A DNA stretch of 64,000 nucleotides, from the NCBI GenBank assembly GCA_014549065.1, contig JACDOX010000117.1, positions 1,239,650 to 1,303,649 on the forward strand, written 5' to 3'. This stretch comes from Cardinalis cardinalis (lineage: Eukaryota; Chordata; Aves; Passeriformes; Cardinalidae). The notes under the pieces are model-generated. The model was given only the letters and a program-made list of their open reading frames with translations, was not told the DNA's origin and made no database searches. Below, one piece after another: positions 51,801 through 59,720 of this stretch (its first letter is position 1; each line of letters starts with the position of its first letter). A program made the translations under genes and the position numbers.

Positions 51801-54800
51801 TCTGTTCTCCTGTGCTTGGGGACACTGAGCAGCTGGGCCCCAGCTCCAAGAAAACAATACCCAACCAAATACACCCCAGTCAGAAGATGAACACAGATCC
51901 TGGGGAGCCTCTGCTCTGCTATTTCCACAGCCAGTATGTTTATCATCCTCAAATCTTTCCTTGCTAACCCTGTCATCCACAAGANGAGCATGGAGTCATC
52001 ACTTTTAAAGCTTTACATTTCTCCTGAGTGTGAAAGAAACACTGTCTCACATGAGGATCTAACCAGCCATCATTTAATCCAGCCTGCGTGGATGTGCTCC
52101 CATTTCCTTCCTCAGTCTTCCTCCTTGTTTCTGNGTTGAATGTATCTGAAATCTTTCCATTCTGAATGACCCTTCTTCTGATTCCAAAGCTCTCTCCACC
52201 AAGATGGAGTCCACAGCTGGAAAAGATGTACCAGCTTCTTTCATCCTCATCACAAGCAGAAGAGCACATAGTGGGGACAGGTCTGGAGAAAATGTCACTG
52301 CACTCCAGCATCCCTCGCCAAGGAATAAGCGCCCATAGCCAGGTCTGAGATCCTCAAAGAGAAAAAGTTGAGGGGCTCTGAACCACCTTTGAACCTCTTT
52401 TCTTCTTTTCTGCACTTTCTTCATCTTCACTTAGAGGAAATTTCTTGATGCAGAACTTCATCTAAATTATGGTTAGGAAGAAACTATTAGTGAGGATGGA
52501 CCCAGGAACGCTGCTTAGGACATAGAGATCTATTTGAGGATGTATCTCACTTATGGAAGAATTCCACATTCCTCCTCATANACCTTTAGCTGGTGGAGAC
52601 ACAGACACAAGTTTACATGTTTGATGCAGCAGGCAGAGGCAGCAGACAAGGAAGAATTACCACAGCCAGTGCTGTGTGTTGGATACATCCAGCTGAGCTT
52701 TGTTCTGATATCTTCAGAGTGGTGTTCAACCATCAGAAAACCAAATGTCCTCCTTGTAGGGTGGGTTGGGTCTCTTGCCTTCATTCTTCCAGCAGCAGCA
52801 GTGGCAGTTATGTTATGAAACACAGCCCTCCCAAGTCCCCCCAAAACAACTGATATTCCCTCCTACACAAGCGAGGAAACAAGTTCTCCTGTTGGNGGAG
52901 TTGCCTCCCACAGCCCTAATGGAAGCCCTTGATTTCTTGCAGACACTGATGTGTGCCACCCAAGCCCCTGTGTGAATGGAGCCACCTGCGTCGATGGCAT
53001 CGACTCTTTCAAATGCTTTTGCCTTCCCAGCTACGGAGGGAACCTGTGTGAGATCGGTACGGCCTCCCTGGCTTCAGCTAATCCCACTAACTGCTGCACC
53101 TCCTTGTTCCCACACTGCCCCCCAAAAAATGCTGATCCCCAGTGCTCCCATCAGTGCTGCCCTCATCTCAGCGAGCTAACCTCTAACAGCAGCTTAAGAC
53201 ACACCAGGGAAAGGCTTTGAGGCTTTTGAGTGTCTAATTTGATAAGTTTGTTCCTCACAGCACCGTGATTCCTCTAAGATTCCTAAGCAGGAGTTTCTGG
53301 TGTCTTCTTCAGCTTTTTCTTTTTCAAGTGTCTCTGGTGAAGCTCCACACTGATCATAACAATGTTGATCATGGAAGTTGCTGTCTCTTTGGGTCAAGGG
53401 TGATTCTGTTCTTCTGTAACAGTAGGGAACTTTCTGAGTACATCTTCACCACAGGCAAACTTTCTCTGCTAGACTGGAACTTCGTGGAAGGATGCTTCAA
53501 CTGAGCCATGAAAAATGATTGTGTTTCTCTCGGGGAAGATGCAGCTGAGAGAAGCATCATTCACTCCAGGAATCTCCACTGATTTGACAGAGCATGACAT
53601 TTTTGTCATCTCCACAACGTGGCTTCCTGTGGCAAAATCAGCAGGGAATGTATCTTTGAGAAAACAGGAAGCGACCTATATTTCCATCAAAATTAGTGCA
53701 CTAATACTTCTTTTTGTTTCTACAAGGAAAGAAAAATAGTATTTTCCTTAAAGCTGATGAAAGTCCAAACTTTTACCAGCTTAGCTGAGGGGAAGCTCTC
53801 CTGCCTTGCTCAAACAAAAGAAAAATAAGGCTGCAGGATCTTCTTCACCTTGACATGAGTAATGATAATATATGTTGGATTTTCTCCTTCCCTTTCTCCG
53901 CATCTCTTTCTGCTTCCAATATGAACATATGGAGTAGACCATGAGGAGAAGGTTCAGGATCATTGGACCTTCTGAGCAGGAATTGTGCTGTCTTAACATC
54001 AGTTTTCCAATGTAAACTCACCAGCTCTCAATTTACCCACCCATGATACCTGTTGTTGAAGATCCTTGTAATACAGCCAGAGACTCTCCATCCTGTAACT
54101 GCTTATGATCTTGTTTCATCCAAGGCAGGCTTAATTTTCTCTTTTCTCTGAATTATGTGCTCTGGTGCCTGGGAGATGCAAGAGGAAGCCAGTGTCCCAA
54201 AACTTGTTGGAAATGTAAATCTTCATGTTCCCTTGAGACAGACCATCCTTGCTGTTGGTCTCCAAGAAAAATGAGGCACTGTAGGTGAAAAATGCACACA
54301 NACCATGAAAGTGTCCTTACCAGGGAACAAGATTTTCATCATTCTTTTCCAAGAAAATTGCTGTCATAATTATCTGTAAGAAAAAATTATGTAAGAAAGC
54401 ATGGCCTCTCTCCTAGAAAATGGCCTGCTGAGATTCTTTATCATGCACTGTCCCATCCCCAGTATGTGATGACAAGGAATGCCATTAAAGATAATGGGGA
54501 AAAGTCTTCATCTCAAAAGACAGAGCAAGTTCTCCCTTAACTTTCTGCAAGAGATCTGCCTGCAAAACCCAAAAATCCCCTGAGCTTCACCTACTTCCAG
54601 ATAACCCATTTGATCTGTTGAAGAAGGCAAGAAATGCTTTTAATATCTCAAATAACTACCAACCCTTCCAACATCTGTGGAGTGCCTGCAATCTCCAGCT
54701 GGAAGAAAGGTGGATTAGGAGGAATTAGAGTTACTGAAAGTGACAAGTGCTTTGACCTACCAAGTTTAACAAAGAAGAAAGAAACAGAGTATAAGAAACC

Positions 54801-57800
54801 TTATTGAAAAGGGAGAAAGGCATGAGGGCTCCTGGATGCCCACCACTCAGATTAGCAAGGGCCTGAGAAAGGATGGTAGATCAGGCATCTGAAAGGCTGA
54901 GATTCAACACATTTCATTTTCTGTTTCCTTTAGCCACATGTAGCAGACAGATGTGTGGTGTTGCNTTGTGTGGGAACTGCTGAAGGTCTTTTCTGGTGGT
55001 TTTCGATTTGTCTCTACTTTCCCCCATCTGTGGTTTTATTTTTCTTAATAAGTGTGTTCAGTTCCTCAATTTTTCTCAGATGGTAAAAGATCTTCTGAAA
55101 AGCTGAGAAATGTTGGTACTTCTTTAGCAGTTTCCAAGCTTTTTCAGTGAAACTTAGTTCTCTCTCTCCATCTGGTAAGTTTCTGTCCCTGTTNGTTTTC
55201 ACCCATCTTTTTGGTTTGTTTCTCCTCCAGAGCTCCAGAATCACACCAAGTGATGGAACCACTTCTGGTGGTCCCCTCTTTCATTTTCAACACATATGCA
55301 TTGATTCTGGAAATCTGGGTATGGGGTTTGGAGGGTTTTTTCCAAAGCAAGAAAACTCTGCAGGCCAGCACAAGTGGGAAGAGAGGTGTTCTTGCTTGGT
55401 CAGTTCCTCAAAAGCAGACTTCAGGAACATTACACAGGGATTGAATTTCTCAGAAATAAGTCTGTATCAAGCTTACTAGTAGCTCTGGTTGTGTCACTGC
55501 AGACACAGGGCCTTCCACACAGGCTGCCCTCTCTGCGTGTCTTGGATGCCTTCTGACAACTTTCTCAGGGAATTCGTACAGGCAAAGGTGTCAGGGTGTG
55601 CTTTTTAGTGAAAATGACCATGTGCTGTCCCGTGCCAAGGGAGCATGAGCTGCTAAGAGGTGAGTTGAAAGCTTTCAGACACATGCACCAACTCCTTTTC
55701 ATCCCTCCTCTGTGTGTTTCAGACTTGGAAAACTGTGAGGAAGGCTGGACCAAGTTCCAGGGCCACTGCTACAGGCACTTTGAAGAGAGGGAGACTTGGA
55801 TGGATGCAGAGGCCAGATGCCGACAACATCAAGCCCACCTGAGCAGNATCATCACCCCAGAGGAGCAAGAATTTGTGAACAGTGAGTGCTGAGGCAGCCT
55901 AAGAGTGGGCATGGGTCCAACCACTGGACTCTGACTCTTCTGGCAGATTTATCCAAAGTGGTGTAAAAATCACCATGAATCCTGACAAACCCTTATCCTT
56001 GTATGGGTGCACCCGTGCTCATGGCAGTTGAGTGGGGAAGGAGCTGGGCAAACATGATGTAAGGAAAAGGGCATCAGGGAATATTGACTGGAAGGCAGCT
56101 GAATGACCCAGAGGCTCCAGGGCCAGGGACAGCTGAGATGGCAAAGAAATGCTTCCAGCAATGTGTAGGACAACCACAACTCTTTCCTCTTCCTCCTGCT
56201 CTTCCAGGTCATGCACAGGACTACCAGTGGATCGGCCTCAGTGACAGAGCTGTGGAGAACGAGTTCCGCTGGTCTGACGGGCACTCCCTGGTGAGCCTGG
56301 AGCCCACAGCACGAGCAGGCACAAGCTTTTTGGGGTGGTGGNAGGGGCCCCATGGCTTCCATGTTGAGTGCTTGGGTTGGGCATTGAGTGGAGGCAACCC
56401 TAAACTTTGTAGAGCTCATGGTTTTTCCAAGCCTCTAGAAANGCTGGTTGGATCCCGGGCAGCATCACAATAGAAATTACTGGTGTAGGGGCAGTGCTGG
56501 CAACCCATGGATCTGCTGGAGAGAGGTGTGGGAGAGGTGGGGTGAGCATGAAGGAGGGAGCAGGAGAGGCCAGGGCCCAACCTTAGCTGAAGGACTGTCC
56601 TNTCTTGGCAGCAATACGAGAACTGGCGGCCCAACCAACCCGATAACTTCTTTTCGGCGGGCGAGGACTGTGTTGTGATGATCTGGCATGAGAAAGGCGA
56701 ATGGAATGATGTTCCCTGCAACTATCACCTCCCTTTCACCTGCAAGAAAGGAACAGGTCAGCACCCTGTGCTATACTGGAAAGGATGGGGGACTCAGTAG
56801 GTGGCTGTGGGTCTGGAGCAGAGAGCCCAGTGCCCAGGAATGTGGGTTTTGTTACTGCAAAGGGCGAGCAAAGAGATAGAAGGACCTGTAAGAACCGTGT
56901 CTGGATGGGCTGTTTGGGTCCAATCCAGCTAGCTATGGACCCCAGCCCACTCAATCATACATAGACAAAAGCAAAAGACGAGAAGCACTCTTCTCCACGT
57001 GGGGACGAATGTCCTCTGTTTGTTGACTTGAGATGGAAAAACCTGCATGGGAAGAGATCNCATGGCTCATGGCAGGAGACTTTTATCCCAGGGGAATGGG
57101 GGGCCAATGGGAAACCAGTAAGGAGGGGCGAGGGCAGGGAGTGACCAGNGAATAGATCACCAGNGGGTACTGGGGACAGGGGTGGGTGAGGGAGAAGCCG
57201 TGTGANAGCAGAGGGGGAAGAACAAACCATGTGATATAACATAAACTATTCAGTGCAATATAAAGACTACTCAGTCCAAATCTCTAATAACCCAATGCAA
57301 AACAACAAACAAAATAAACCCTTTAGTGCAATACCACACCTGCCCACCTCCCACAGTGGCCTGCGGGGACCCCCCTGCCGTGGAGAACGCCAGGACCTTC
57401 GGCAGGAAGAAGGAGCGCTACGAGATCAACGCCATGGTGCGGTACCAGTGCGAGCCAGGCTACATCCAGAGGCACGTGCCCACCATCCGCTGCCAGCCCG
57501 ACGGGCAGTGGGAGCAGCCACGGATATCCTGCCTAAACCGTACGTCTGGGCTGGGGCTGGTGCCTCGCTGCAGCTGGAAGGAGCTGGGAATGCGGGGCAT
57601 CATCACGGGGCAGGACAGCTCTGAGCCAGGCAGAAGGNGATACCATGGTTCTCTTGAGCTCTTGGGAGTTTCCCCTGGGATGGGGATGAGGGAGATGACA
57701 TCTTCTGGGGCAGGTGGGGACCACGGAGCTTGGCTTGCAGGACTGCCCTGGAGACCCACCAAGGCAGAGTAGGGGCAGCTCCAGAGTCAGGAAAGGGCAA

Positions 57801-58994
57801 TAAGGAGCTTAGCAATGGCCCAGGCTACTCAGAGAAGGAAAAATAAATGGCTTCTGAAAGGGTGAGTTTTGGTACCACCTGCATCAACAGAGACAAGAGG
57901 ATGGGAGAGCTATGAGGCCCCAAGCCCTTCCCCTAGTGTCCCCCTGCCCTGGGAGCAGACAGGAGTCCTGCAGCAGATACAAGCCAAGGCACAGGGCTGG
58001 GTTCCTGACTCTCTTTCTGTCAGGCCTCCAGCTGATGGCAGTCAGCCTTCTTCCACTGGTGTCCCAGCCCACTCCCAGGCCTGCCTACACCCCTGTCCCA
58101 TCCCTGATTGCCTGCAGCTTCCCAAGAATTTTGTTGGCCTCAGACAAATCACATCTGTCCAGTGGCCTCCTTGCCAGGTCCTGCTGGGCAATTCCAGATA
58201 AGGCANATTAAGCAACGGTCCCACAGCCAGGGAAAGCTGATACAGGCTTAAGGGACAAACCTCTGCCCAGGGAGGAGATGAAAGGAGGAGGGATGGAGGA
58301 GGTGTCCAAGGGTGGGTGCCTGGTGCAGACCAAGATGCTGATTCCTTTGGCTCTGCTGTGGGTCTGGAGAGCTGCAGCTGTTCCCAGCATGGACTGCCAG
58401 CGATCAAGAGACCTAGTCTGCTCCCAACCAGCGTTTGCTTCTTCCGCCAAAACCCTCCTGCAATTATCACACCAGAGCACGCCAGCTTCCAGGGAGACTG
58501 GCAGCAAAGATCAGGCAGAAACCTTGTCCCCGCCAGCCAGGCCAGGCTGTTTCCCCTCCTGTGCCCTGAGCACATCCCACTACTAGCGCACANTGGGGTT
58601 GGGGATTTAGGGATTGATAGGGCAGCGCGTGAGATGGGGAAGAGCACAGGGAAGGGATGGGACAAGCAGCCGTGGAGATGATGCTCCTGCCCAGGCTCTC
58701 CCCGAGCCACAGGCACCTTCTCCCCTGTGTGAAGCAGAGCCGGGGCAGGGCGAGAGAAGGGCCGGTTGTGCGGGCGGGCGGGCTGGCGCCCCCGGGCAGC
58801 GCTGCCCGTGTGTTCCCAGGCGGCCAGGGGCCGGGCCGGCCAGCGCGGGACAAGCGGCCTCNCTGTGCCGGCTCCTGCCAACAAGGTGCCTTTTCTTCTC
58901 CTCCACAGCCTCCAGCTACCAGCGCAGGCTATACAAGAGGAGCCCCAGGAGCCGGTCGAAACCCAGCGGCAGCGCCGCGCACAGCACCCATTAG
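30801..58994 (+). CDS. ACAN: Aggrecan core protein (17 coding exons)
   Basis: Large chondroitin-sulfate proteoglycan of cartilage matrix. Joining 17 phase-compatible GT-AG exons gives 2,107 residues, close to the length I recall for chicken aggrecan. Order: signal peptide (1 to ~17); G1 with Ig-V (~24-147) and two Link modules (148-346); interglobular domain (347-526); G2 Link pair (527-725); short linker (726-789); chondroitin-sulfate region (790-1851); G3 with one EGF (1852-1889), C-type lectin domain with QPD and WND ligand-site motifs (1890-2018), Sushi (2019-2079) and a basic tail. G1 binds hyaluronan together with link protein; the serine-glycine-rich region carries glycosaminoglycan chains. 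Odd points: no keratan-sulfate hexapeptides, no second EGF, an expanded 20-residue repeat, and Ns in several codons. The non-coding first exon is not placed. Confidence 0.97.
30871..31400 (+). other. ACAN intron 2
   Basis: GTACGT donor and TGGCAG acceptor. No repeat recognised inside. Confidence 0.9.
31401..31772 (+). CDS. ACAN: ACAN exon 3: G1 immunoglobulin V-type domain
   Basis: 372 bases, phase 1 to phase 1. It encodes an Ig-V fold with the first cysteine in LNIPCYF, the second in GIYRCEVM, and the IKWSKL tryptophan. In aggrecan this domain pairs with the link protein Ig domain. Confidence 0.96.
31885..32540 (-). mobile_element. LTR-like element in ACAN intron 3, antisense
   Basis: The segment around 31915-32015 reads on the - strand as a polyadenylation-type region (TTAATAAACAG), followed by an AAAGAAGTATTTTCTCCC stretch, which I recognise as the 3' part of an avian retroviral LTR. 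The rest, up to about 32540, is ascribed to the same insertion by composition only, so the right end is soft. Confidence 0.5.
32541..33057 (+). other. ACAN intron 3, remainder
   Basis: No further repeat recognised. It ends in the acceptor TCTTTTCCAG. Confidence 0.7.
33058..33232 (+). CDS. ACAN: ACAN exon 4: G1 first Link module, N-terminal part
   Basis: 175 bases, phase 1 to phase 2. It begins the first hyaluronan-binding Link module, with the conserved cysteines in KQACIQ and EQCDAGWLAD. An N lies in the Phe codon of GIVFHY, where every base gives Phe or Leu. Confidence 0.96.
33233..33758 (+). other. ACAN intron 4
   Basis: GTGAGA donor, CTCCCACAG acceptor. No repeat recognised. Confidence 0.9.
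33759..33886 (+). CDS. ACAN: ACAN exon 5: G1 first Link module, C-terminal part
   Basis: 128 bases, phase 2 to phase 1. It completes the first Link module with RCYGDKDEFPGVRTYG and the final cysteine in DVYCYAEQ. Confidence 0.96.
33887..34570 (+). other. ACAN intron 5, 5' part
   Basis: Possible old LTR debris at about 34420-34540 (an AGAATCTAACAGGTAATTCC...AGAGAAGCTGTGAGACAAGC-type sequence familiar from bird retroviral LTRs); the family could not be fixed. The rest is unassigned. Confidence 0.4.
34571..34816 (+). mobile_element. Solo LTR in sense orientation, ending next to ACAN exon 6
   Basis: It shares with the copy at 36064-36347 the box CCTTGGCCTATCAGGGCCAAG, CAGATTCAG, AATAAA (34735-34740), TAGCCTTCTGAT, GGAGTCAGATGCA and a TTTACA end. 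It terminates 34 bases before the exon 6 coding sequence and about 11 bases before a near-perfect branch-point sequence TGCTAAC (34827-34833). No target duplication identified. Confidence 0.7.
34851..35144 (+). CDS. ACAN: ACAN exon 6: G1 second Link module
   Basis: 294 bases, phase 1 to phase 1. A full Link module with cysteines in FDKCRGLG, DVCSAGWLAD, PNCGGN and DAICYS. It is markedly GC-rich compared with exons 3-5. An N-glycosylation-type NQT is present near the end. The acceptor GATGTGATTACAG has a poor pyrimidine tract. Confidence 0.96.
35182..35837 (-). mobile_element. LTR of an avian endogenous retrovirus in ACAN intron 6, antisense
   Basis: The + strand starts TGTAAGAGCTGAAATGAGGG and contains CAGTTTATTCCATCCAAGAG, which on the - strand gives a polyadenylation signal (35234-35239). 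It runs through a TGGCTCAGCAATTCTTTTCT block to a CTAACA end. I recognise this as a common passerine-type retroviral LTR about 650 bases long. No internal genes remain. Confidence 0.75.
35925..36060. repeat. AT-rich simple repeat (TATTATACTA-type)
   Basis: Repeats of TATTATACTATATTATAC and TATTCTATTATACTA with Ns inside. It directly precedes a solo LTR and is probably length-variable. Confidence 0.85.
36064..36347 (+). mobile_element. Solo LTR in ACAN intron 6, sense
   Basis: Same family as 34571-34816: CCTTGGCCTATCAGGGCCAAG near the start, two AATAAA signals (36229-36234 and 36262-36267), TAGCCTTCTGATATCAATGG, GGAGTCAGATGCA and TTTTACA at the end. Its middle is expanded by ATAATATAGTA repeats. 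Confidence 0.7.
36348..37960 (+). other. ACAN intron 6, central part
   Basis: No coding exon or recognisable repeat. A weakly CpG-containing stretch lies at 37410-37780, with no further signal. Confidence 0.5.
37961..38348 (+). mobile_element. Solo LTR in sense orientation, ending next to ACAN exon 7
   Basis: It starts TGTCACAGACATC and continues TGAAAATCCTTTCC. It contains GCAACAGGTGCATCTG and AATAAA signals at 38250-38255 and 38267-38272, and closes with CTCATCC and CCCCGACA. It is the reverse-orientation sister of the LTR at 4106-4491. Its end lies only 37 bases before the exon 7 coding sequence. Confidence 0.78.
38386..38925 (+). CDS. ACAN: ACAN exon 7: interglobular domain between G1 and G2
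   Basis: 540 bases, phase 1 to phase 1. Extended Thr/Glu-rich linker that is the main target of aggrecan-degrading proteases. The aggrecanase site is clear: NATEEE followed by ARGS (cleavage after Glu392 of the precursor). The stretch that in human holds the matrix-metalloprotease site (DIPEN-FFGV) reads ESLVPGQFIDEL here, so that site is not recognisable. NAT and NVT are possible N-glycosylation sites. Confidence 0.96.
38520..38525 (+). other. ACAN: Aggrecanase (ADAMTS4/5) cleavage junction, Glu392-Ala393
   Basis: The codons GAG GCC encode the Glu-Ala bond in TEEE-ARGS, the counterpart of TEGE-ARGS in human aggrecan. Cleavage is known from the family and inferred here from identity. Confidence 0.85.
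38926..39421 (+). other. ACAN intron 7
   Basis: GTAAGG donor, TCTTCCTGCAG acceptor. No repeat recognised. Confidence 0.9.
39422..39596 (+). CDS. ACAN: ACAN exon 8: G2 first Link module, N-terminal part
   Basis: 175 bases, the same length and phases as exon 4, and starting GVVFHYRA like its G1 counterpart (GIVFHYRA). Cysteines in QKACLE and DQCDAGWLRD. Confidence 0.96.
39597..40001 (+). other. ACAN intron 8
   Basis: GTAAAG donor and a strong T-rich acceptor TTTTTTTGGTAG. No repeat recognised. Confidence 0.9.
40002..40129 (+). CDS. ACAN: ACAN exon 9: G2 first Link module, C-terminal part
   Basis: 128 bases, the same length and phases as exon 5. Contains NNCIGDKENTPGVRSYG and DVYCYIDG. Confidence 0.96.
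40250..40543 (+). CDS. ACAN: ACAN exon 10: G2 second Link module
   Basis: 294 bases, the same length and phases as exon 6, after a 120-base intron. Cysteines in QRYCEGQN, DRCYAGWLAD, PACGGD and AFCFR. NAT and NQT are possible N-glycosylation sites. In the family, G2 does not bind hyaluronan detectably despite its Link pair. Confidence 0.96.
40716..41290 (+). mobile_element. LTR-like element in ACAN intron 10, sense
   Basis: It starts near TGTCA and has a TAAAAGGAAC TATA-like box followed about 70 bases later by AATAAAGCTCTGGATC (AATAAA 41113-41118), the layout of a retroviral LTR U3-R-U5. A U5-like stretch with CTTGACTCCTTTTCC follows, ending near CAATCACCACA. Both ends are approximate. Confidence 0.5.
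41514..41705 (+). CDS. ACAN: ACAN exon 11: short linker exon (keratan-sulfate-region counterpart)
   Basis: 192 bases, phase 1 to phase 1, flanked by TTGTTCCAG and GTGCGT. By position it matches the keratan-sulfate-bearing exon of mammals, but the 64 residues contain none of the EEPFPS-type hexapeptide repeats. They form an acidic, Val/Thr-rich linker with one SG and one NQT. Confidence 0.93.
41826..45011 (+). CDS. ACAN: ACAN exon 12: chondroitin-sulfate attachment region
   Basis: 3,186 bases in one exon, open throughout, phase 1 to phase 1. The first half (to ~43380) is rich in E/D-x-SG glycosaminoglycan sites such as SGLPSG and SGEPSG. It contains two nearly identical modules (SGFPTVSLVDTTLVEVVT at ~42320 and ~42986, 666 bases apart). 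The second half is a 60-base tandem array. Glu-x junctions matching mammalian aggrecanase sites occur at 42400/42401 (RQEE-GKGS), 43063/43064 (AQE-VGEG) and 43357/43358 (ISQE-LGG). N at 43483 makes codon TAN, which must be Tyr if the frame is intact. Confidence 0.96.
43427..44680 (+). repeat. ACAN: In-frame tandem array, ~20 units of 60 bp, in ACAN exon 12
   Basis: Unit starts fall every 60 bases from 43427 to 44567. Unit 19 has lost 6 bases (two residues, in frame), so the last, decaying unit starts at 44621. Each unit reads roughly [I/T/A]-[S/R]-G-E-T-S-A-F-P-E-I-x-I-E-T-S-T-x-x-E. Most carry one SG site. Six of the units (starts ~43667, 43907, 44087, 44327, 44447, 44567) replace SG by RG, GG or RS. 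Human aggrecan has a single loosely similar stretch (ETSAYPEA) at this place. Confidence 0.97.
45178..45300 (-). mobile_element. CR1 tail remnant, antisense
   Basis: The + strand reads CACAGAATCAT followed by a diverged body with CATTAACCCAGCACTGCC and CCACCACTAACC, matching the complement of a CR1 3' end. Confidence 0.6.
49384..49470 (-). mobile_element. CR1 tail fragment, antisense
   Basis: It begins with the complement of the CR1 terminal repeat (GAATCATAGAATCATAAAAT), then GGTTGGAAAGAACCTTTAAG and TCAAACCTCCCCTACCATGG. About 90 bases only. Confidence 0.8.
49900..50240. promoter_or_regulatory. Candidate intronic enhancer (CpG-containing block with two SOX cores)
   Basis: Inside an AT-rich intron this block is conspicuous for CpGs. 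It has two CTTTGTT motifs (49928-49934, 50005-50011; AACAAAG on the other strand, the SOX core) and a CTGATAAG GATA-type motif near 50051. It lacks an open frame with coding character or splice pair. A regulatory role for the cartilage gene that contains it is inference. Confidence 0.25.
52943..53056 (+). CDS. ACAN: ACAN exon 13: EGF-like domain of G3
   Basis: 114 bases, phase 1 to phase 1. Six cysteines (VCHPSPC, GATC, FKCFC, NLCE) in the calcium-binding EGF pattern starting DTDVC, with the DGIDSFKC stretch typical of the second EGF of mammalian aggrecan. Confidence 0.96.
53057..55722 (+). other. ACAN intron 13
   Basis: GTACGG donor and TGTGTTTCAG acceptor. The - strand at about 53320-53600 contains broken Ig-domain-like fragments that are too weak to call a gene. 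No repeat family recognised. Confidence 0.75.
55723..55881 (+). CDS. ACAN: ACAN exon 14: C-type lectin domain, part 1
   Basis: 159 bases, phase 1 to phase 1. Starts the lectin fold with CEEGWTKFQGHCYRHF, WMDAEARC and TPEEQEFVN. One N lies in the Ser/Arg codon of LSxI. Confidence 0.96.
55882..56207 (+). other. ACAN intron 14
   Basis: GTGAGT donor, CTGCTCTTCCAG acceptor. Nothing else recognised. Confidence 0.9.
56208..56290 (+). CDS. ACAN: ACAN exon 15: C-type lectin domain, part 2
   Basis: 83 bases, phase 1 to phase 0. Contains AQDYQWIGLSD and FRWSDGHSL, the central WIGL motif of lectin folds. Confidence 0.96.
56291..56611 (+). other. ACAN intron 15
   Basis: GTGAGC donor, TCTTGGCAG acceptor with one N in the pyrimidine tract. 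Nothing else recognised. Confidence 0.9.
56612..56756 (+). CDS. ACAN: ACAN exon 16: C-type lectin domain, part 3
   Basis: 145 bases, phase 0 to phase 1. Carries the ligand and calcium motifs QPDNFF and EWNDVPC and the last cysteine in FTCKK. In the family this domain binds tenascins and fibulins. Confidence 0.96.
56757..57356 (+). other. ACAN intron 16
   Basis: GTCAGC donor, CCTCCCACAG acceptor. The stretch from about 56900 to 57340 has the feel of retroviral LTR debris (GGGGAATGGGGGGCCAATGG, repeated GTGCAATA) but could not be matched to another copy in the window. Confidence 0.6.
57357..57539 (+). CDS. ACAN: ACAN exon 17: Sushi (complement control) domain
   Basis: 183 bases, phase 1 to phase 1. 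Four cysteines (VACGDPP, RYQCEPG, TIRCQPD, RISCLN) and the closing Trp of GQWEQP define one Sushi module. Confidence 0.96.
57540..58908 (+). other. ACAN intron 17
   Basis: GTACGT donor and TTCTCCTCCACAG acceptor. The last 250 bases are strongly GC-rich. Several antisense open frames here have no coding support. Confidence 0.85.
58909..58994 (+). CDS. ACAN: ACAN exon 18: basic C-terminal tail and stop
   Basis: 86 bases ending in TAG (58992-58994). Encodes an Arg/Ser-rich tail, SSYQRRLYKRSPRSRSKP onward to AHSTH, closely matching the RRLQKRS...STAH type of tail in mammals. Confidence 0.95.
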
Positions 58995-59127
58995 AGCGGG
59001 GCAAGAGACCGAGGGGGAAAGCGAGAAAGAGAGATTTTTAACGGAACAGTTATATTAACAGAGTCGATTTCTTCTTCTTCTTGTTGCTATTTTTTTTTTT
59101 TTTGTCATATAAGGAAAAAAAAATTAT

Positions 59128-59133
59128 ATTAAA
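59128..59133 (+). terminator. Possible proximal polyadenylation signal (ATTAAA)
   Basis: ATTAAA variant about 135 bases after the ACAN stop codon. Followed within 30 bases by a GT-rich run (TTTGTGTATATA). Confidence 0.4.
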
Positions 59134-59302
59134 GACAAACCCACCTTTGTGTATATATATAAAAAAAATTTGTTTTTCCAAGCACCAAAGCAAAACGAAT
59201 TAGATCTCAGCATTTTTACTAACCGTCCGGTTCCAATTATCTTCGTGCCTTTGGGGACAGGGAGGGGGGTGGGTTTGCAAAGGGCAGGGGGTTAAGTTAA
59301 AT

Positions 59303-59308
59303 AATAAA
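59303..59308 (+). terminator. Possible ACAN polyadenylation signal (AATAAA)
   Basis: Canonical hexamer, with T-rich sequence directly after it. Confidence 0.5.
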
Positions 59309-59689
59309 GATGATTATTTTTTCCTGATTTTATCCACGAACAATGTAATTATTTCTGTTATTTAATCTCCAGGGTGAACAGCACCTTTTGGGGTTTTATT
59401 TTATTTTTTTTTTCCAGAACCCTTCTACTGCTGCAGCATGTCAGGATGGGTAGGGAGGGCTGGGGGGCTGTGGTGGAAGGAGCTGTGGGAGGAGGGAGGC
59501 AAGGGGATGCTGAGACCCAGGACCCAGGTGCTGGGGGCTGTGGCCCCTCTGTGCTTCCCCAGTGCCCTCTCTGCAGCACAGCACTCGTCCTGGGACAACG
59601 TGCTCTTTCCAGGGGACCGTGCGGGGCACCAGCGTTCCCTGCACCTATTTATATTTTTGAACATATCCTATTTTGAAAGAATGATAAAT

Positions 59690-59695
59690 AATAAA
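59690..59695 (+). terminator. Probable distal ACAN polyadenylation signal (AATAAA)
   Basis: Canonical hexamer followed about 35 bases later by GTGTTGGTTTTTTTT, a good downstream GU/U-rich element. Past it the sequence loses AT-rich 3' UTR character. Confidence 0.65.
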
Positions 59696-59720
59696 GAAAG
59701 CGAAATCGGAACAGGCACTT

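Larger units (their letters stand above)
45012..52942 (+). other. ACAN intron 12 (7.9 kb)
   Basis: GTAATG donor, TTTCTTGCAG acceptor. It holds two antisense CR1 remnants and a CpG-containing block near 50 kb (listed separately). I searched it for the EGF exon that mammals have at this point (a six-cysteine stretch of about 38 residues) and saw none. The remainder is unassigned. Confidence 0.8.
58995..59720 (+). other. ACAN: ACAN 3' untranslated region
   Basis: AT-rich, with long T and A runs at 59089-59104 and 59115-59124. Three candidate polyadenylation signals lie at 59128, 59303 and 59690. A T-rich stretch follows the last one. The end of the transcript is inferred. Confidence 0.7.

Noticed and set aside
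58042..59004. Minus-strand open frame of 320 codons over ACAN intron 17 and the last exon
   Set aside because: GC-rich antisense shadow with proline/arginine bias, no recognisable domain, overlapping a confirmed exon.
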